From Bacilli bacterium (lineage in GTDB: Bacteria > Bacillota_I > Bacilli_A > RF39 > UBA660), in contig JAFUBW010000011.1 of assembly GCA_017459965.1 (NCBI GenBank), positions 35,291 through 99,290 on the forward strand: a stretch of DNA of 64,000 bases, given 5' to 3'. Shown here piece after piece: positions 53,255 to 61,660 of the stretch. The position numbers were made by a program, and so were the translations under genes. The notes under the pieces were generated by a model. That model searched no databases. It was given only the letters and a program-made list of their open reading frames with translations, and was not told the DNA's origin. The first letter of the stretch is position 1, and each line of letters starts with the position of its first letter.

Positions 53255-56107
53255 TTATTGAACATCATCTGATGGTCCACCATTATTTCTCCATTGTTGA
53301 CCAGCTTTTTCAGACAACTCTCTTCGTAATTCATTTATCTCATCTCTATCTTCACTAGTCATAAATGCACCTTTAGCTTGAATATCTCTAATTCTTTGTT
53401 CTATTCTTTCCATTGCTCGTGTTAATCTTTCATCAGCTAGAACAGTTTGATCATTATTTGAACTAGTTGAAGTTGTATCTGTATTTTGTCTTGAATCACT
53501 ATTTGGTATAACTATACCACTATCAGTTCTTGTAAATCCATCTGGTATATTATTTGCATTAATATTTTGACCATTTATTGAACTAGCATTTATATTACCA
53601 GCTTGAATATTATCTACATGAATAGTTCCACCATTAATATTTGGAGTACCATTATTATTGTTGATATTTTGATTATTGTTATTATTTGGATTATTATTGT
53701 TGTTATTATTGTTTGGATTTGCATTAGTATTTTGACTACTATCTACATGTTTATATCGTTCTTCGTTAACTCCATAATTTTTATCCTTATAATCTTTAAC
53801 AATTTGTTGATTATGTCTTGATAAATCATCTTGATAACCACTTATTATATTTGAAATATAACTATCTTCACCATGCGCTTTTTTAACATTATCAATTTCA
53901 CTATTAATTGTTTCCAAAACTCCTTTAATATTCTTATCAGAATTACCTACAATTTGGTCTAACGCACCATTTATGGATGCGCCACCAACATTAAAGCTAC
54001 CATCTGCATTAACATTAAATAAAGATGATAATTGTGCAATCTTTCCTAATTCATTTGGATCAGAATTAACTAAATCTTCAAGTCTTATTAATCCTTGTTC
54101 CTTAGCTTTAATACCATCAATTAAATCATTAGCATATTTTGCATCCATTTTTCCATTATTTGCTAAATCATTTACATTCAATAAAGCATCCGCAAATTTA
54201 CCCTTATTAACATTATCAAGAATTTGTTGATATCTATTTGCTAAAGCAGCATCTCCATTATTTAATGCAATTTTTCTTAAATCATCTACTTTTTCAACAA
54301 CCTTTTTTTGCCCATTATTATTTACATCATTAAGTATTTTTCTAACTTCATCATATTTACTTAATCTAGTAGTTAACAATTGTTTTTCATTATCTGTTAA
54401 TCTACGATCATTATTAATAGTTTCAAGTTCTTTTTCTTTTCCAGTAATACCCTCATTCTTTTTAGTATTACCATTTTCATCAAACCCTCTTGATGCAAAG
54501 CTTCTTCTTTCTGCATCTCTTTGGGCTTGAGCTTTTGCTTGTTTACGCTGTTCAGCCATTGATTTACCCATTTCTGTCTTATCTAATGCACCTTGCATTG
54601 CTTTAACAGTCTTACCAATATTACCATGTTGAGAAATACCTGCATGAGCTACTTGTCCAGCAGCAGTAATTCCTTGAATAGCTCTATTACTCTTTAATCT
54701 ATCTAAGAATTCACCATTACCAAATCTATTATCTAATCTATTAATACCTGCTTTTGCACCTGCACCAATAGCACCTAAACCTAAACCTAAAGTAGTTGCT
54801 CCTATACCTCTTGCTGTATTTCCTAAAGACTTCCAAGCATTTTGTGCAACTTTACCTACACCAGCCATTTGACTAAGTCTTCCTCCAAGACCACCTTGAA
54901 GATTTAATTTAACTCCAATAACTCTTTCTATAAGTTCTGGTACTTTCTTAGCAAATATTAATGTACCTACTATTATAAATATTTTTGCCATATTACTATA
55001 ATATGATGGTATTTGATCAACAAATGTATTTAAGTTTACTAGTACTAAAGCAATAAATGAAATAGCCGCTACTCTTAAAAAGAAACTTATTGCAGTAGTA
55101 TATAATTCTCTAAACCATTTTTTTAAAACATCATTACCACCAAAAATATATGCCATTATTGAAACTGGCGCTGTTATCTCTAAAAATGCCATTTTTATTA
55201 ATCTTACAGCCGAATCTATACAAAATATTATTAATAAATAAACTACTGCTCCACTAGCTATAACACATAGTAGTCCCCAATAATCAAAATCTAAAACATA
55301 ATAAGATGCATTTTGTCCAGGAACCGGTGTTTCTACACCAACAATCGAATTTATTTGTGGAACTAAATAATCAACATAATCTATACTATCTCCACTAATC
55401 GCATTATTATAATTTTCGCAAACATTAGAACCAAGCGACACGTCTATAGGTTTTAATCCAAGCCATGTTTTAATTGGATGAGTTACTGGATTAATAATTG
55501 AAACACCTACTCCATTAGAAACACATTTATCTCCAGAAGAATCAGTCTTTGTAGGGTGAAGCGTAGAAGATAATATTTGTTGTGATAAATTTAAACCTAT
55601 GTTATAAGCAGCTGATTTTCTTTTATAAACATTTTGATACAATTTCTTTGATGACTCACTATCAGTTTCACTCAGTAACTTATCTAATTCAGCTTGTTCT
55701 TCATCTGTTAAAGTTTCTTGGGAATAATCAATCCCTAGAATTAATTTTTCAATTAGATTATTATTAATTATTTGAGTTTGAAATTCATAAAAATATTGAA
55801 ATCCGAACGGAACTGCTACTATTAAAACAAGTGCAATTACAGAACGTTTAAGAACACCTGTAACACCTTTTTTTGAATCCCATAAATTATCTGGATTAAC
55901 TATTGCTGAAATAGCCTTAGTCGCAAAAGCAAATAACATTACAACACTAACTAGTGTATATATGTTATTTGTTAATTCTCTAATTTCAGCAGTATTAAAT
56001 ATAGTTGGTTGTGCTGCTAATCCATGGAATAAAGCATATAATGTAGGAATAGCTTTTAGAAGCGCTGCACTTATAGTCATGCATAAAGATCTAATAAAAT
56101 TCATCAT
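53255..56107 (-). CDS. VirB6/TrbL-like polytopic membrane protein
   Basis: 950 residues. The N-terminal 400 residues contain about seven membrane helices (LLKAIPTLYALFHGLAAQP onward) with a 150-residue extracellular loop holding Cys. A Gly-rich hinge (about 425-450) leads to a long charged cytoplasmic region with an Asn-run (about 800-830) and a final coiled coil (RAMERIEQRIRDIQAKG). VirB6-like scaffold of the channel. The Asn/Pro run is low-complexity and may vary between strains. Confidence 0.85.
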   Translation of the reverse strand: MMNFIRSLCMTISAALLKAIPTLYALFHGLAAQPTIFNTAEIRELTNNIYTLVSVVMLFAFATKAISAIVNPDNLWDSKKGVTGVLKRSVIALVLIVAVPFGFQYFYEFQTQIINNNLIEKLILGIDYSQETLTDEEQAELDKLLSETDSESSKKLYQNVYKRKSAAYNIGLNLSQQILSSTLHPTKTDSSGDKCVSNGVGVSIINPVTHPIKTWLGLKPIDVSLGSNVCENYNNAISGDSIDYVDYLVPQINSIVGVETPVPGQNASYYVLDFDYWGLLCVIASGAVVYLLIIFCIDSAVRLIKMAFLEITAPVSIMAYIFGGNDVLKKWFRELYTTAISFFLRVAAISFIALVLVNLNTFVDQIPSYYSNMAKIFIIVGTLIFAKKVPELIERVIGVKLNLQGGLGGRLSQMAGVGKVAQNAWKSLGNTARGIGATTLGLGLGAIGAGAKAGINRLDNRFGNGEFLDRLKSNRAIQGITAAGQVAHAGISQHGNIGKTVKAMQGALDKTEMGKSMAEQRKQAKAQAQRDAERRSFASRGFDENGNTKKNEGITGKEKELETINNDRRLTDNEKQLLTTRLSKYDEVRKILNDVNNNGQKKVVEKVDDLRKIALNNGDAALANRYQQILDNVNKGKFADALLNVNDLANNGKMDAKYANDLIDGIKAKEQGLIRLEDLVNSDPNELGKIAQLSSLFNVNADGSFNVGGASINGALDQIVGNSDKNIKGVLETINSEIDNVKKAHGEDSYISNIISGYQDDLSRHNQQIVKDYKDKNYGVNEERYKHVDSSQNTNANPNNNNNNNNPNNNNNQNINNNNGTPNINGGTIHVDNIQAGNINASSINGQNINANNIPDGFTRTDSGIVIPNSDSRQNTDTTSTSSNNDQTVLADERLTRAMERIEQRIRDIQAKGAFMTSEDRDEINELRRELSEKAGQQWRNNGGPSDDVQ

Positions 56108-56110
56108 ATA

Positions 56111-57613
56111 CTATTCACCTCCATTTATAACACAATACATTAAATTACTGTCGGATACATTTCTTGTTCCAAAATTAACTATAATTGTTATTATTGAAGG
56201 TACAAGTATTAAAACAATCAAAGCAACAACCCTTTTAGGGAATCTTTTTCTTACTTTTTGCATTTTTTCTTGATCACCTGCAATTACTGCTCTAAAATAA
56301 TCAACTGTCCCAAATACAACAACTAATGATGGAGCAACAATCCACATAATCATCCATACAGTATGTAACATTTGAACATCTTCACATGTTAATCTATATG
56401 AAATATACTGTAAAGATAATTCTCTTACTCGTGCTATTTCACTTTCTATTTTTTCTTTTAATTCTTCTATTTCATCTGCTTCTTGTTTTAATACATTATT
56501 TCTAGCTGTAGCATAATTATCATAATCACTTAAATTTTGTTTGAAACAAGCTCTTTGTGCTGAAGAATCTGGAATATTTGCACATTTTGATACAGCTTGC
56601 TTACATGCATTGTTTGCACTTGAACATGCAATTATACAACTTGAATTACCACTTTTACAAACACTTAATTGGCAATATAAAGAACAAAAATCTTTTGAAT
56701 GTGAATTATATGTAGTTTCTTTGTTCTTTAAATTTGCTTGATCAATAAAAGTACTATAAGAAGCTTGTACCTTATCAGTATAATTATCCAAAGTACTTAT
56801 AGACGATACTTTTGAAAGATTTTGTGAAACAATTGGTAGAGCACTTACGAAATTTTTATAATTTAATGCATTATTTACAGTTGCGACATACTTATATCTT
56901 GAATTCCAACATTTTTCTGAAATATTAGTATCTTTACTACTCTTATCAGTAGATGGCATAGAATTATAGTCTTTACTTACATATGTTAAAAAATCTGTTG
57001 TACTTTTACCATAATGATTTGCATTTACTAATTTAGTAATATCAGACACATTACAATTTGTTTTAATTTCTGATTCATATTTTTTTAAATATGAATTATA
57101 ATCAGAAACAACACTATTCATAGCATTAATAGATGGTTCTGAAATGACTTTTGAACCTTGTTCAGTGCTTTGTTTAACCAAAAACATTGGATAATCAGAT
57201 TTATCAGTAAATATAAATACTTTTTTTTCTTGCCCTGCAGATGCAGAATAGCTTCTTTGATATTTAATAAACTCTTCTATATTATCTAATTCTTTTATTT
57301 TTCTATTAGTTGATCCACTAACATAAATGTAATTTGGACATTTTTCAGATTTTATCACACTTTTATCAAACTTTGAGTCTTTAAAATCACCATAAGAATC
57401 AGTTATTGTATATTTTGATCCATCCCCTGAATATGTTAAAGTTACATTGCTTGCTTTACTACTTTTTAAATACATTTGATTATTCTCAATATAGTATAAA
57501 GGCGGAATCATATTATATTCGCATGACAAAGCATTTATAGATTTTATATCTATAAAAGCACATAAAAATAATATAAATAAAATACTTATAATTTTATATA
57601 TTTTTTTATTCAT
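56111..57613 (-). CDS. secreted Cys-rich protein with VirB2-like C-terminal domain
   Basis: About 500 residues from the ATG at 57613 (AGTAGG upstream). Signal peptide (1-27, before LSCEYN), a long extracellular region with Cys clusters (KDFCSLYCQLSVCKSGNSSC), a coiled coil, then two membrane helices in a VirB2-like layout (MIMWIVAPSLVVVFGTVDYF, RAVIAGDQEKMQKVRKRFPK). That C-terminus matches the small pilin at 57696 in order and spacing. Could be a pilus-tip or minor pilin adhesin. Only 3 bases before the VirB6-like gene. Confidence 0.75.
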   Translation of the reverse strand: MNKKIYKIISILFILFLCAFIDIKSINALSCEYNMIPPLYYIENNQMYLKSSKASNVTLTYSGDGSKYTITDSYGDFKDSKFDKSVIKSEKCPNYIYVSGSTNRKIKELDNIEEFIKYQRSYSASAGQEKKVFIFTDKSDYPMFLVKQSTEQGSKVISEPSINAMNSVVSDYNSYLKKYESEIKTNCNVSDITKLVNANHYGKSTTDFLTYVSKDYNSMPSTDKSSKDTNISEKCWNSRYKYVATVNNALNYKNFVSALPIVSQNLSKVSSISTLDNYTDKVQASYSTFIDQANLKNKETTYNSHSKDFCSLYCQLSVCKSGNSSCIIACSSANNACKQAVSKCANIPDSSAQRACFKQNLSDYDNYATARNNVLKQEADEIEELKEKIESEIARVRELSLQYISYRLTCEDVQMLHTVWMIMWIVAPSLVVVFGTVDYFRAVIAGDQEKMQKVRKRFPKRVVALIVLILVPSIITIIVNFGTRNVSDSNLMYCVINGGE

Positions 57614-57654
57614 AGATTTAGGCCTACTTTCATACAATAATATCATAACATAAA

Positions 57655-57697
57655 ATAAAAAAAAAGAGAATATTTTTTAATAAAATATCTCTTTTTT
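57655..57697 (-). terminator. terminator after the pilin gene
   Basis: AAAGAGATATTTTat / AAAATATTCTCTTT on the minus strand followed by a T run. It separates the pilin transcript from the rest of the cluster. Confidence 0.75.
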
Positions 57698-58067
57698 ATT
57701 TAACATCATATGGATTATCTACTCCAGTATTAATATCGTTTAAACCTTTATCATTACCGTTCCAGCAAGCTTTCCATTCTTTTCCACCAACCATACCAAT
57801 TACTAATCCTACGATCCATGGAACTAAGAATACGATAACTGCAGATATAATTCTTTGAACAAAAGGTTTTCTTTTTTCTTTCATTTTCTTTTCGTCGCCT
57901 TCGATAACAGCTTTACCTAAATCTAAAGTTCCCCAAACAATTAATGCTACTGGAACTAAAATTTGTAATATTCTAACAACTGTTCTTGCGATTCCAATAA
58001 TTGCTTCAAATGTATTTGCAGCACTTGTATTACCATTGAATACACCTGCACATGATAGTATATCCAT
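57696..58067 (-). CDS. VirB2/TrbC-like pilin
   Basis: 123 residues. Two membrane helices (about 32-50 and 71-93) with LVPVALIVWGTLDLGKAVIE and GDEKKMKEKRKPFVQRIISA between, the TrbC/VirB2 arrangement, and a soluble Cys-containing tail. AGGAGGG ribosome site, a consensus promoter and its own terminator predict high expression, as for a major pilin. Confidence 0.82.
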   Translation of the reverse strand: MDILSCAGVFNGNTSAANTFEAIIGIARTVVRILQILVPVALIVWGTLDLGKAVIEGDEKKMKEKRKPFVQRIISAVIVFLVPWIVGLVIGMVGGKEWKACWNGNDKGLNDINTGVDNPYDVK

Positions 58068-58098
58068 GTCTTTCCCTCCTAACTTTATTTATACACTT

Positions 58099-58127
58099 AT
58101 TTTATATTTATTATCAAAAAATGTCAA
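58099..58127 (-). promoter_or_regulatory. promoter of the pilin gene
   Basis: Minus strand TTGACA (58122-58127), 17-base spacer, TAAAAT (58099-58104). Confidence 0.8.
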
Positions 58128-58161
58128 TAGTTATATTTTTTTAATGTATATTTAGTGTATA

Positions 58162-58851
58162 TTATTTTATAGGCATAGTTTTATTTTTATCATCAAACAA
58201 TATATTTTCTGTATATGCCATATCTTTACACATATCTATTATTTCATCATATTTTTCACTAAATAATTCTCTAGATTCTTCATTCATTTTTAATAAATCC
58301 TTAATTATTTGATCTTGGTATTTTCTCATAAATTTTGCATACACCATTTTAAATTCATCATCTACTACATAATAATCATTTGAAGTGATTATTAAAGGGT
58401 GCCCCATTTCTTTTGGTAATTTTTCTTGAAATTCTTTAATATCTATTGTTGAAGTTTCTTTATTATCAATTTCTATAATTTTTTCTGGTAATGATTTTTG
58501 TGTTTCTTCTTGTTTCTCAACTGGATCAATAAATCTAATCTCTATTCCTGTTAATAATTCAACGCCTATATTATCACCTTTATACTTGAAAATTAAAGGA
58601 ATAAAGTTATCTTCATAATTTAATCTTTTTTTATCTTCCTGAAACGAAAAATCTAATTTACCATCTAAGAGATTTGATTCAAAAGAAGAAAATGCTTCTG
58701 GATACACATATTTAATAATATCTTTTTTTACATCAATACCAAAATATTCACCTTCTACAGGTCCTAGTCCATATCCTACAGGTTCTTTAAATAATTTTAT
58801 ATTTTCATATTCGTCTTTATTATGTTCCTTTAAAAAATATTTATTATCCAT
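58162..58851 (-). CDS. hypothetical protein at the T4SS edge
   Basis: 229 residues from the ATG at 58851 (GAGGTGATAAAT upstream). No signal peptide or membrane segment. The N-terminal half has beta-rich IKLFKEPVGYGLGPVEGEYF and YEDNFIPLIFKYKGDNIGVE; the C-terminal half is helical (MRKYQDQIIKDLLKMNEESR). Not recognised. Placed between the pilin and VirD4 paralogue on the same strand, it may be a cytosolic accessory or substrate. Confidence 0.6.
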   Translation of the reverse strand: MDNKYFLKEHNKDEYENIKLFKEPVGYGLGPVEGEYFGIDVKKDIIKYVYPEAFSSFESNLLDGKLDFSFQEDKKRLNYEDNFIPLIFKYKGDNIGVELLTGIEIRFIDPVEKQEETQKSLPEKIIEIDNKETSTIDIKEFQEKLPKEMGHPLIITSNDYYVVDDEFKMVYAKFMRKYQDQIIKDLLKMNEESRELFSEKYDEIIDMCKDMAYTENILFDDKNKTMPIK

Positions 58852-58916
58852 ATTTATCACCTCTATTATAATATTAACATATTATTTCAAAAAAGAATAT
58901 ATTTATTAAAAAATAA

Positions 58917-58939
58917 AAGAGCAATCTAATTGCTCTTAG
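58917..58939 (-). terminator. hairpin at end of the MerR operon
   Basis: AGAGCAAT-cta-ATTGCTCT stem overlapping the stop of the 42-residue gene; T-rich on the minus strand. Confidence 0.6.
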
Positions 58940-59064
58940 TTCATTTTTAATACTAATTTTTTAACATATTGGTTTTCTTTTTTATATTGTTTTTCTTTTA
59001 ACAATTCTTTTTGAATATTATATAAATAATATTTTTTATATCTAATTTTTCTTATATTTGTCAT
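58936..59064 (-). CDS. 42-residue basic protein, coupled to the VirD4 paralogue
   Basis: The ATG at 59064 overlaps the stop of the preceding gene as TAATG. MTNIRKIRYKKYYLYNIQKE continues with LLKEKQYKKENQYVKKLVLK. Strongly basic, helical. The overlap and the terminator right at its stop support it as a real last gene of the operon. No family recognised. Confidence 0.6.
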   Translation of the reverse strand: MTNIRKIRYKKYYLYNIQKELLKEKQYKKENQYVKKLVLKMN

Positions 59065-60062
59065 TATAATATACCATTTAAATTAAAGTATTTTTTATCT
59101 TGTTTATCTATTGTTGGGTAAACATTATAATTTCCTACTATTAATTTATTTTCTTCTTCTATATTTTCTATATTATCAAATTTATCTAGTATATACTTAC
59201 CATATTTATCAGTTATGTTTTCTTTATTTCTACTTACTATATAAACTTTATTATTTGTTTCAAGTAAATCACCTAATCCTAATATTTTATCAAGTGAATC
59301 AAAATTATCTAAAATATAACTATATTTTATATTACTGTTGATAACTTCACTTATAACCACATTAGTAAGTTTATTATAATCTTCATTGCCTATTACAAAT
59401 ATAGCATTTTTTTCATCTTTAGTTAAATCTATTTCATTTGTGCATAATAAGTTTAATAAATTTTCTGTTGAAATGTATTTAGTTAGTTCCATTTTTAAAA
59501 CTGATACTATGCCTCCTCTTGTTTCATTTGGAGCATTTATAGTTGTTGATAAATAAGTATATTCTGGACTTATTAAATCTAAATTATTAACATATTCTCT
59601 TACTTTTGTAAGATCTTTTTCTATTTGTGAAATCATTACTTGAATGCTTGCTAAATTAATTTCTTCTTCTTTAGCTTCTTTAAACAATAGTATTATTAAA
59701 CCTGTTAGATAAGAAGCTGCTGAATCTGTCCAAAACGGATCCATTACTTCTTGCTTATGCATTAAGCTTTTAGAAAAGTTATCTATTATTCTAATTGCAG
59801 TATCTTTATTTCCACTTTTATATAATTTATATGGCATATATAAAGGATTAAATCCATTTGATTTAGTTGAATCTTTAAAATTAATAACATTTATTTTATA
59901 TCCTTTATTATTTAATTCTTCACCATAAGTTTTATAATATTCTTCTTTATTATCAATAATTAATAAATTTTCTTCGTTTTCTATTAGTTTTTTGATTTCA
60001 TCAAACATTACTGATGTTTTTCCAATTCCCTTTTTTCCTATTATTAAATTTGTATTTTTCAT
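59064..60062 (-). CDS. soluble VirD4/TraG paralogue
   Basis: 332 residues from the ATG at 60062 (GAGGGATAAT upstream). It aligns with the large VirD4: Walker A GKKGIGKTS (9-17), YKINVINFKDSTKSNGFNPL, DPFWTDSAASYLTGLIILLF and NAPNETRGGIVSVLKMEL versus NAPNETKGGIVSVLKQKV. It lacks the membrane helices and the C-terminal part, and the Walker B position reads SYILDNFDSLDKI, so Asp is kept but the Glu is Asn. Behind a MerR regulator it may be a soluble adaptor or decoy for the channel, with altered ATPase. Confidence 0.85.
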   Translation of the reverse strand: MKNTNLIIGKKGIGKTSVMFDEIKKLIENEENLLIIDNKEEYYKTYGEELNNKGYKINVINFKDSTKSNGFNPLYMPYKLYKSGNKDTAIRIIDNFSKSLMHKQEVMDPFWTDSAASYLTGLIILLFKEAKEEEINLASIQVMISQIEKDLTKVREYVNNLDLISPEYTYLSTTINAPNETRGGIVSVLKMELTKYISTENLLNLLCTNEIDLTKDEKNAIFVIGNEDYNKLTNVVISEVINSNIKYSYILDNFDSLDKILGLGDLLETNNKVYIVSRNKENITDKYGKYILDKFDNIENIEEENKLIVGNYNVYPTIDKQDKKYFNLNGIL

Positions 60063-60076
60063 ATTATCCCTCATTT

Positions 60077-60460
60077 CTATAATTTTTTAATTTTAATATT
60101 ATTATCCTTATTTTTATTATTTAAAATAATTTTACCTTTAATAATATTACTTCTTAAATAGTCAATTTCTCTAATTTTATCTTGCATATTTTCTATTTCT
60201 TTAAATAGTTCTTTTTTCTTATTTAACATAATATTATCATCAAAATTATTCCAATATTTCTTTATTTCTTCTAAAGAAAATGATGCATCTTTTAACATTA
60301 ATATTACTTTTATATCATCTAATTGATTTTCTGAATAGTATCTATAACCTGTGAATAAATCTATATCTACAGGTTTAAACAGATTAATTTCATCATAATA
60401 TCTTAAAGTTTTAACACTTACACCACATTTTTTAGAGAAATCTCCTATTTTATATAGCAT
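60077..60460 (-). CDS. MerR-family transcription activator
   Basis: 127 residues. N-terminal MerR HTH (YKIGDFSKKCGVSVKTLRYY, DEINLFKPVDIDLFTGYRYY) and coiled-coil dimer helix; no Cys-rich effector domain, so likely the TipA/BmrR short group with unknown signal. Its own promoter shows the long 19-base spacer typical of MerR control. First gene of the operon with the VirD4 paralogue (14-base gap). Confidence 0.93.
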   Translation of the reverse strand: MLYKIGDFSKKCGVSVKTLRYYDEINLFKPVDIDLFTGYRYYSENQLDDIKVILMLKDASFSLEEIKKYWNNFDDNIMLNKKKELFKEIENMQDKIREIDYLRSNIIKGKIILNNKNKDNNIKIKKL

Positions 60461-60480
60461 ATTTTCTCCTTTCTGACATC

Positions 60481-60511
60481 AGTATAACATTACAGTTAGC
60501 TGGAGAGTCAA
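60481..60511 (-). promoter_or_regulatory. MerR-type promoter with 19-base spacer
   Basis: Minus strand TTGACT (60506-60511), 19-base spacer, TATACT (60481-60486). The spacer contains an imperfect dyad around CAGCTAACTG. Confidence 0.8.
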
Positions 60512-60557
60512 GATTTTTATAGACCTATTATAACATATTAAAACTAAACATGTTATT

Positions 60558-60622
60558 TATTGTCAATAAAGAAAAAAGAATTAGCTTTCTAATTCTTTTT
60601 CTTTTATTTCTTTTTCTAGTTC
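60558..60622. repeat. 65-bp direct repeat, copy A (KilA-N end)
   Basis: Matches 61596-61660 at 62 of 65 positions. It covers the last codons, stop and terminator of the KilA-N gene. Confidence 0.9.
60571..60593 (-). terminator. terminator of the KilA-N gene
   Basis: AAGAATTAG-aaag-CTAATTCTT followed by TTTTC on the minus strand, overlapping the stop. Confidence 0.75.
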
Positions 60623-61405
60623 ATCTTTATCACATTCACTTAATATCTTCATTTGTGATATTGCAATTTTATTTAATCTTTCTAATCGATTTGATTGACT
60701 AAGTTTATCATTAATAAATACAGAATTCAAGTTTTCTAAATTTGCTAAACAAATTAATTCATTTATGGATGCATAATCTCTAATATTTCCATCTAAATTA
60801 GGATGTTCTTCTCTCCATTGTTTAGCAGTAATTCCAAATAATGCCATATTTAATACATCTGCCTCTTCTGCATATATATAATTTATTTGTTCTTTCGTTA
60901 GCTTAGCTGGTATTAAATTATGCTTTATTGCACTAGTATGTATCCTATAGTTGATTTTGGATAATTCTCTTTTAGCGTTCCAACCTAGTTTACTTTGTTC
61001 TTCTTTCTTTAATCGTTCAAACTCTTTAATAAGCAATAATTTAAATTTTGGACTAATCCACATCCCAAATTCAAATGCAATATCTTTATGTGCATAAGTT
61101 CCTCCATATCTACCTACTTTTGATGTAATACCTATAGCATTTGTTTTTTCTACCCATTCTTTAACACTTAATTTATAACTATTTAGCCCCGCTTGACTTT
61201 TAATTATGGCGAATTCGCCATAATTAAAATTAGGATTATGTAATTCCTCCCAAATACCCAAAAATTCAATAGTATTTCTGTTTCTTAACCAATCAGTAAC
61301 AAAGAAATTTCCATCCTTAGATTTTAGCATATCGGTTATTGATATATAATCTTCATCCTCTATTTTCATATAATTAATTATTTGACTATTTACTTTTAAT
61401 TCCAT
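60581..61405 (-). CDS. KilA-N domain protein
   Basis: 274 residues. The KilA-N domain covers about residues 8-125 (YISITDMLKSKDGNFFVTDW, NRNTIEFLGIWEELHNPNFN, VGRYGGTYAHKDIAFEFGMW ISPKFKLLL), a DNA-binding fold typical of phage and mobile elements. Helical C-terminal part with GITAKQWREEHPNLDGNIRD. The last 13 residues ([13 protein letters not shown]) equal the FtsH tail, copied with the DNA repeat. It sits behind a structured leader with its own promoter and terminator. AGGAGGGAAG upstream. Confidence 0.88.
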   Translation of the reverse strand: MELKVNSQIINYMKIEDEDYISITDMLKSKDGNFFVTDWLRNRNTIEFLGIWEELHNPNFNYGEFAIIKSQAGLNSYKLSVKEWVEKTNAIGITSKVGRYGGTYAHKDIAFEFGMWISPKFKLLLIKEFERLKKEEQSKLGWNAKRELSKINYRIHTSAIKHNLIPAKLTKEQINYIYAEEADVLNMALFGITAKQWREEHPNLDGNIRDYASINELICLANLENLNSVFINDKLSQSNRLERLNKIAISQMKILSECDKDELEKEIKEKELES

Positions 61406-61429
61406 AAATACTTCCCTCCTAATTTTAGA

Positions 61430-61570
61430 ATAAAAAAAAGCGGAATATACCCCTTCTCTTTAAAAAAAGAGGTATACTCCGCAGCATGCATATTTATTTC
61501 CTAGCCTTAAAATAAATAAACCTTAGCGTCCCTAATTGTCATATTAACACTTGGCTAGATAATTAATACA
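61430..61570 (-). ncRNA. structured leader or small RNA upstream of KilA-N
   Basis: About 135 nt from the promoter at 61576-61604. Seen on the minus strand: CTAGCC (61553-61558) pairs with GGCTAG (61501-61506), enclosing TTAG-ggacg-CTAA (61523-61535). A long terminator hairpin follows, GCGGAGTATACC (61471-61482) with GGTATATTCCGC (61440-61451) and a mostly paired interior, then eight T. The KilA-N start is 27 bases further. It does not match a riboswitch class I know. Either a terminated small RNA or an attenuator. Confidence 0.6.
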
Positions 61571-61575
61571 TCTTG

Positions 61576-61604
61576 ATAATATCATAGTAAGTTATTATTG
61601 TCAA
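61576..61604 (-). promoter_or_regulatory. promoter of the leader RNA/KilA-N
   Basis: Minus strand TTGACA (61599-61604), 17-base spacer, TATTAT (61576-61581). The -35 lies within repeat copy B. Confidence 0.75.
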
Positions 61605-61660
61605 CAAAGAAAAAAGAATTAGTTTTCTAATTCTTTTTCTTTTATTTCTTTTTCAAGTTC
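61596..61660. repeat. 65-bp direct repeat, copy B (ftsH end)
   Basis: Covers the last codons, stop and terminator of ftsH; 62 of 65 bases equal copy A, 1,038 bp away. Confidence 0.9.
61609..61631 (-). terminator. terminator of ftsH
   Basis: AAGAATTAG-aaaa-CTAATTCTT followed by TTTTC on the minus strand, overlapping the stop. Confidence 0.75.

Noticed and set aside
53690..53760. Asn-coding run in the VirB6-like gene as a CRISPR or intergenic repeat
   Set aside because: The repeat is in frame, irregular and codes for Asn/Pro; there are no spacers or constant repeat length.
45618..60062. The secretion cluster as a complete conjugative element
   Set aside because: No relaxase, integrase, flanking repeats or split gene was found around it, so an element boundary cannot be supported.
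61440..61560. c-di-GMP, guanidine, T-box or glutamine riboswitch upstream of KilA-N
   Set aside because: GGGACGC recalls parts of some riboswitches, but the surrounding helices and conserved bases of those classes are missing.
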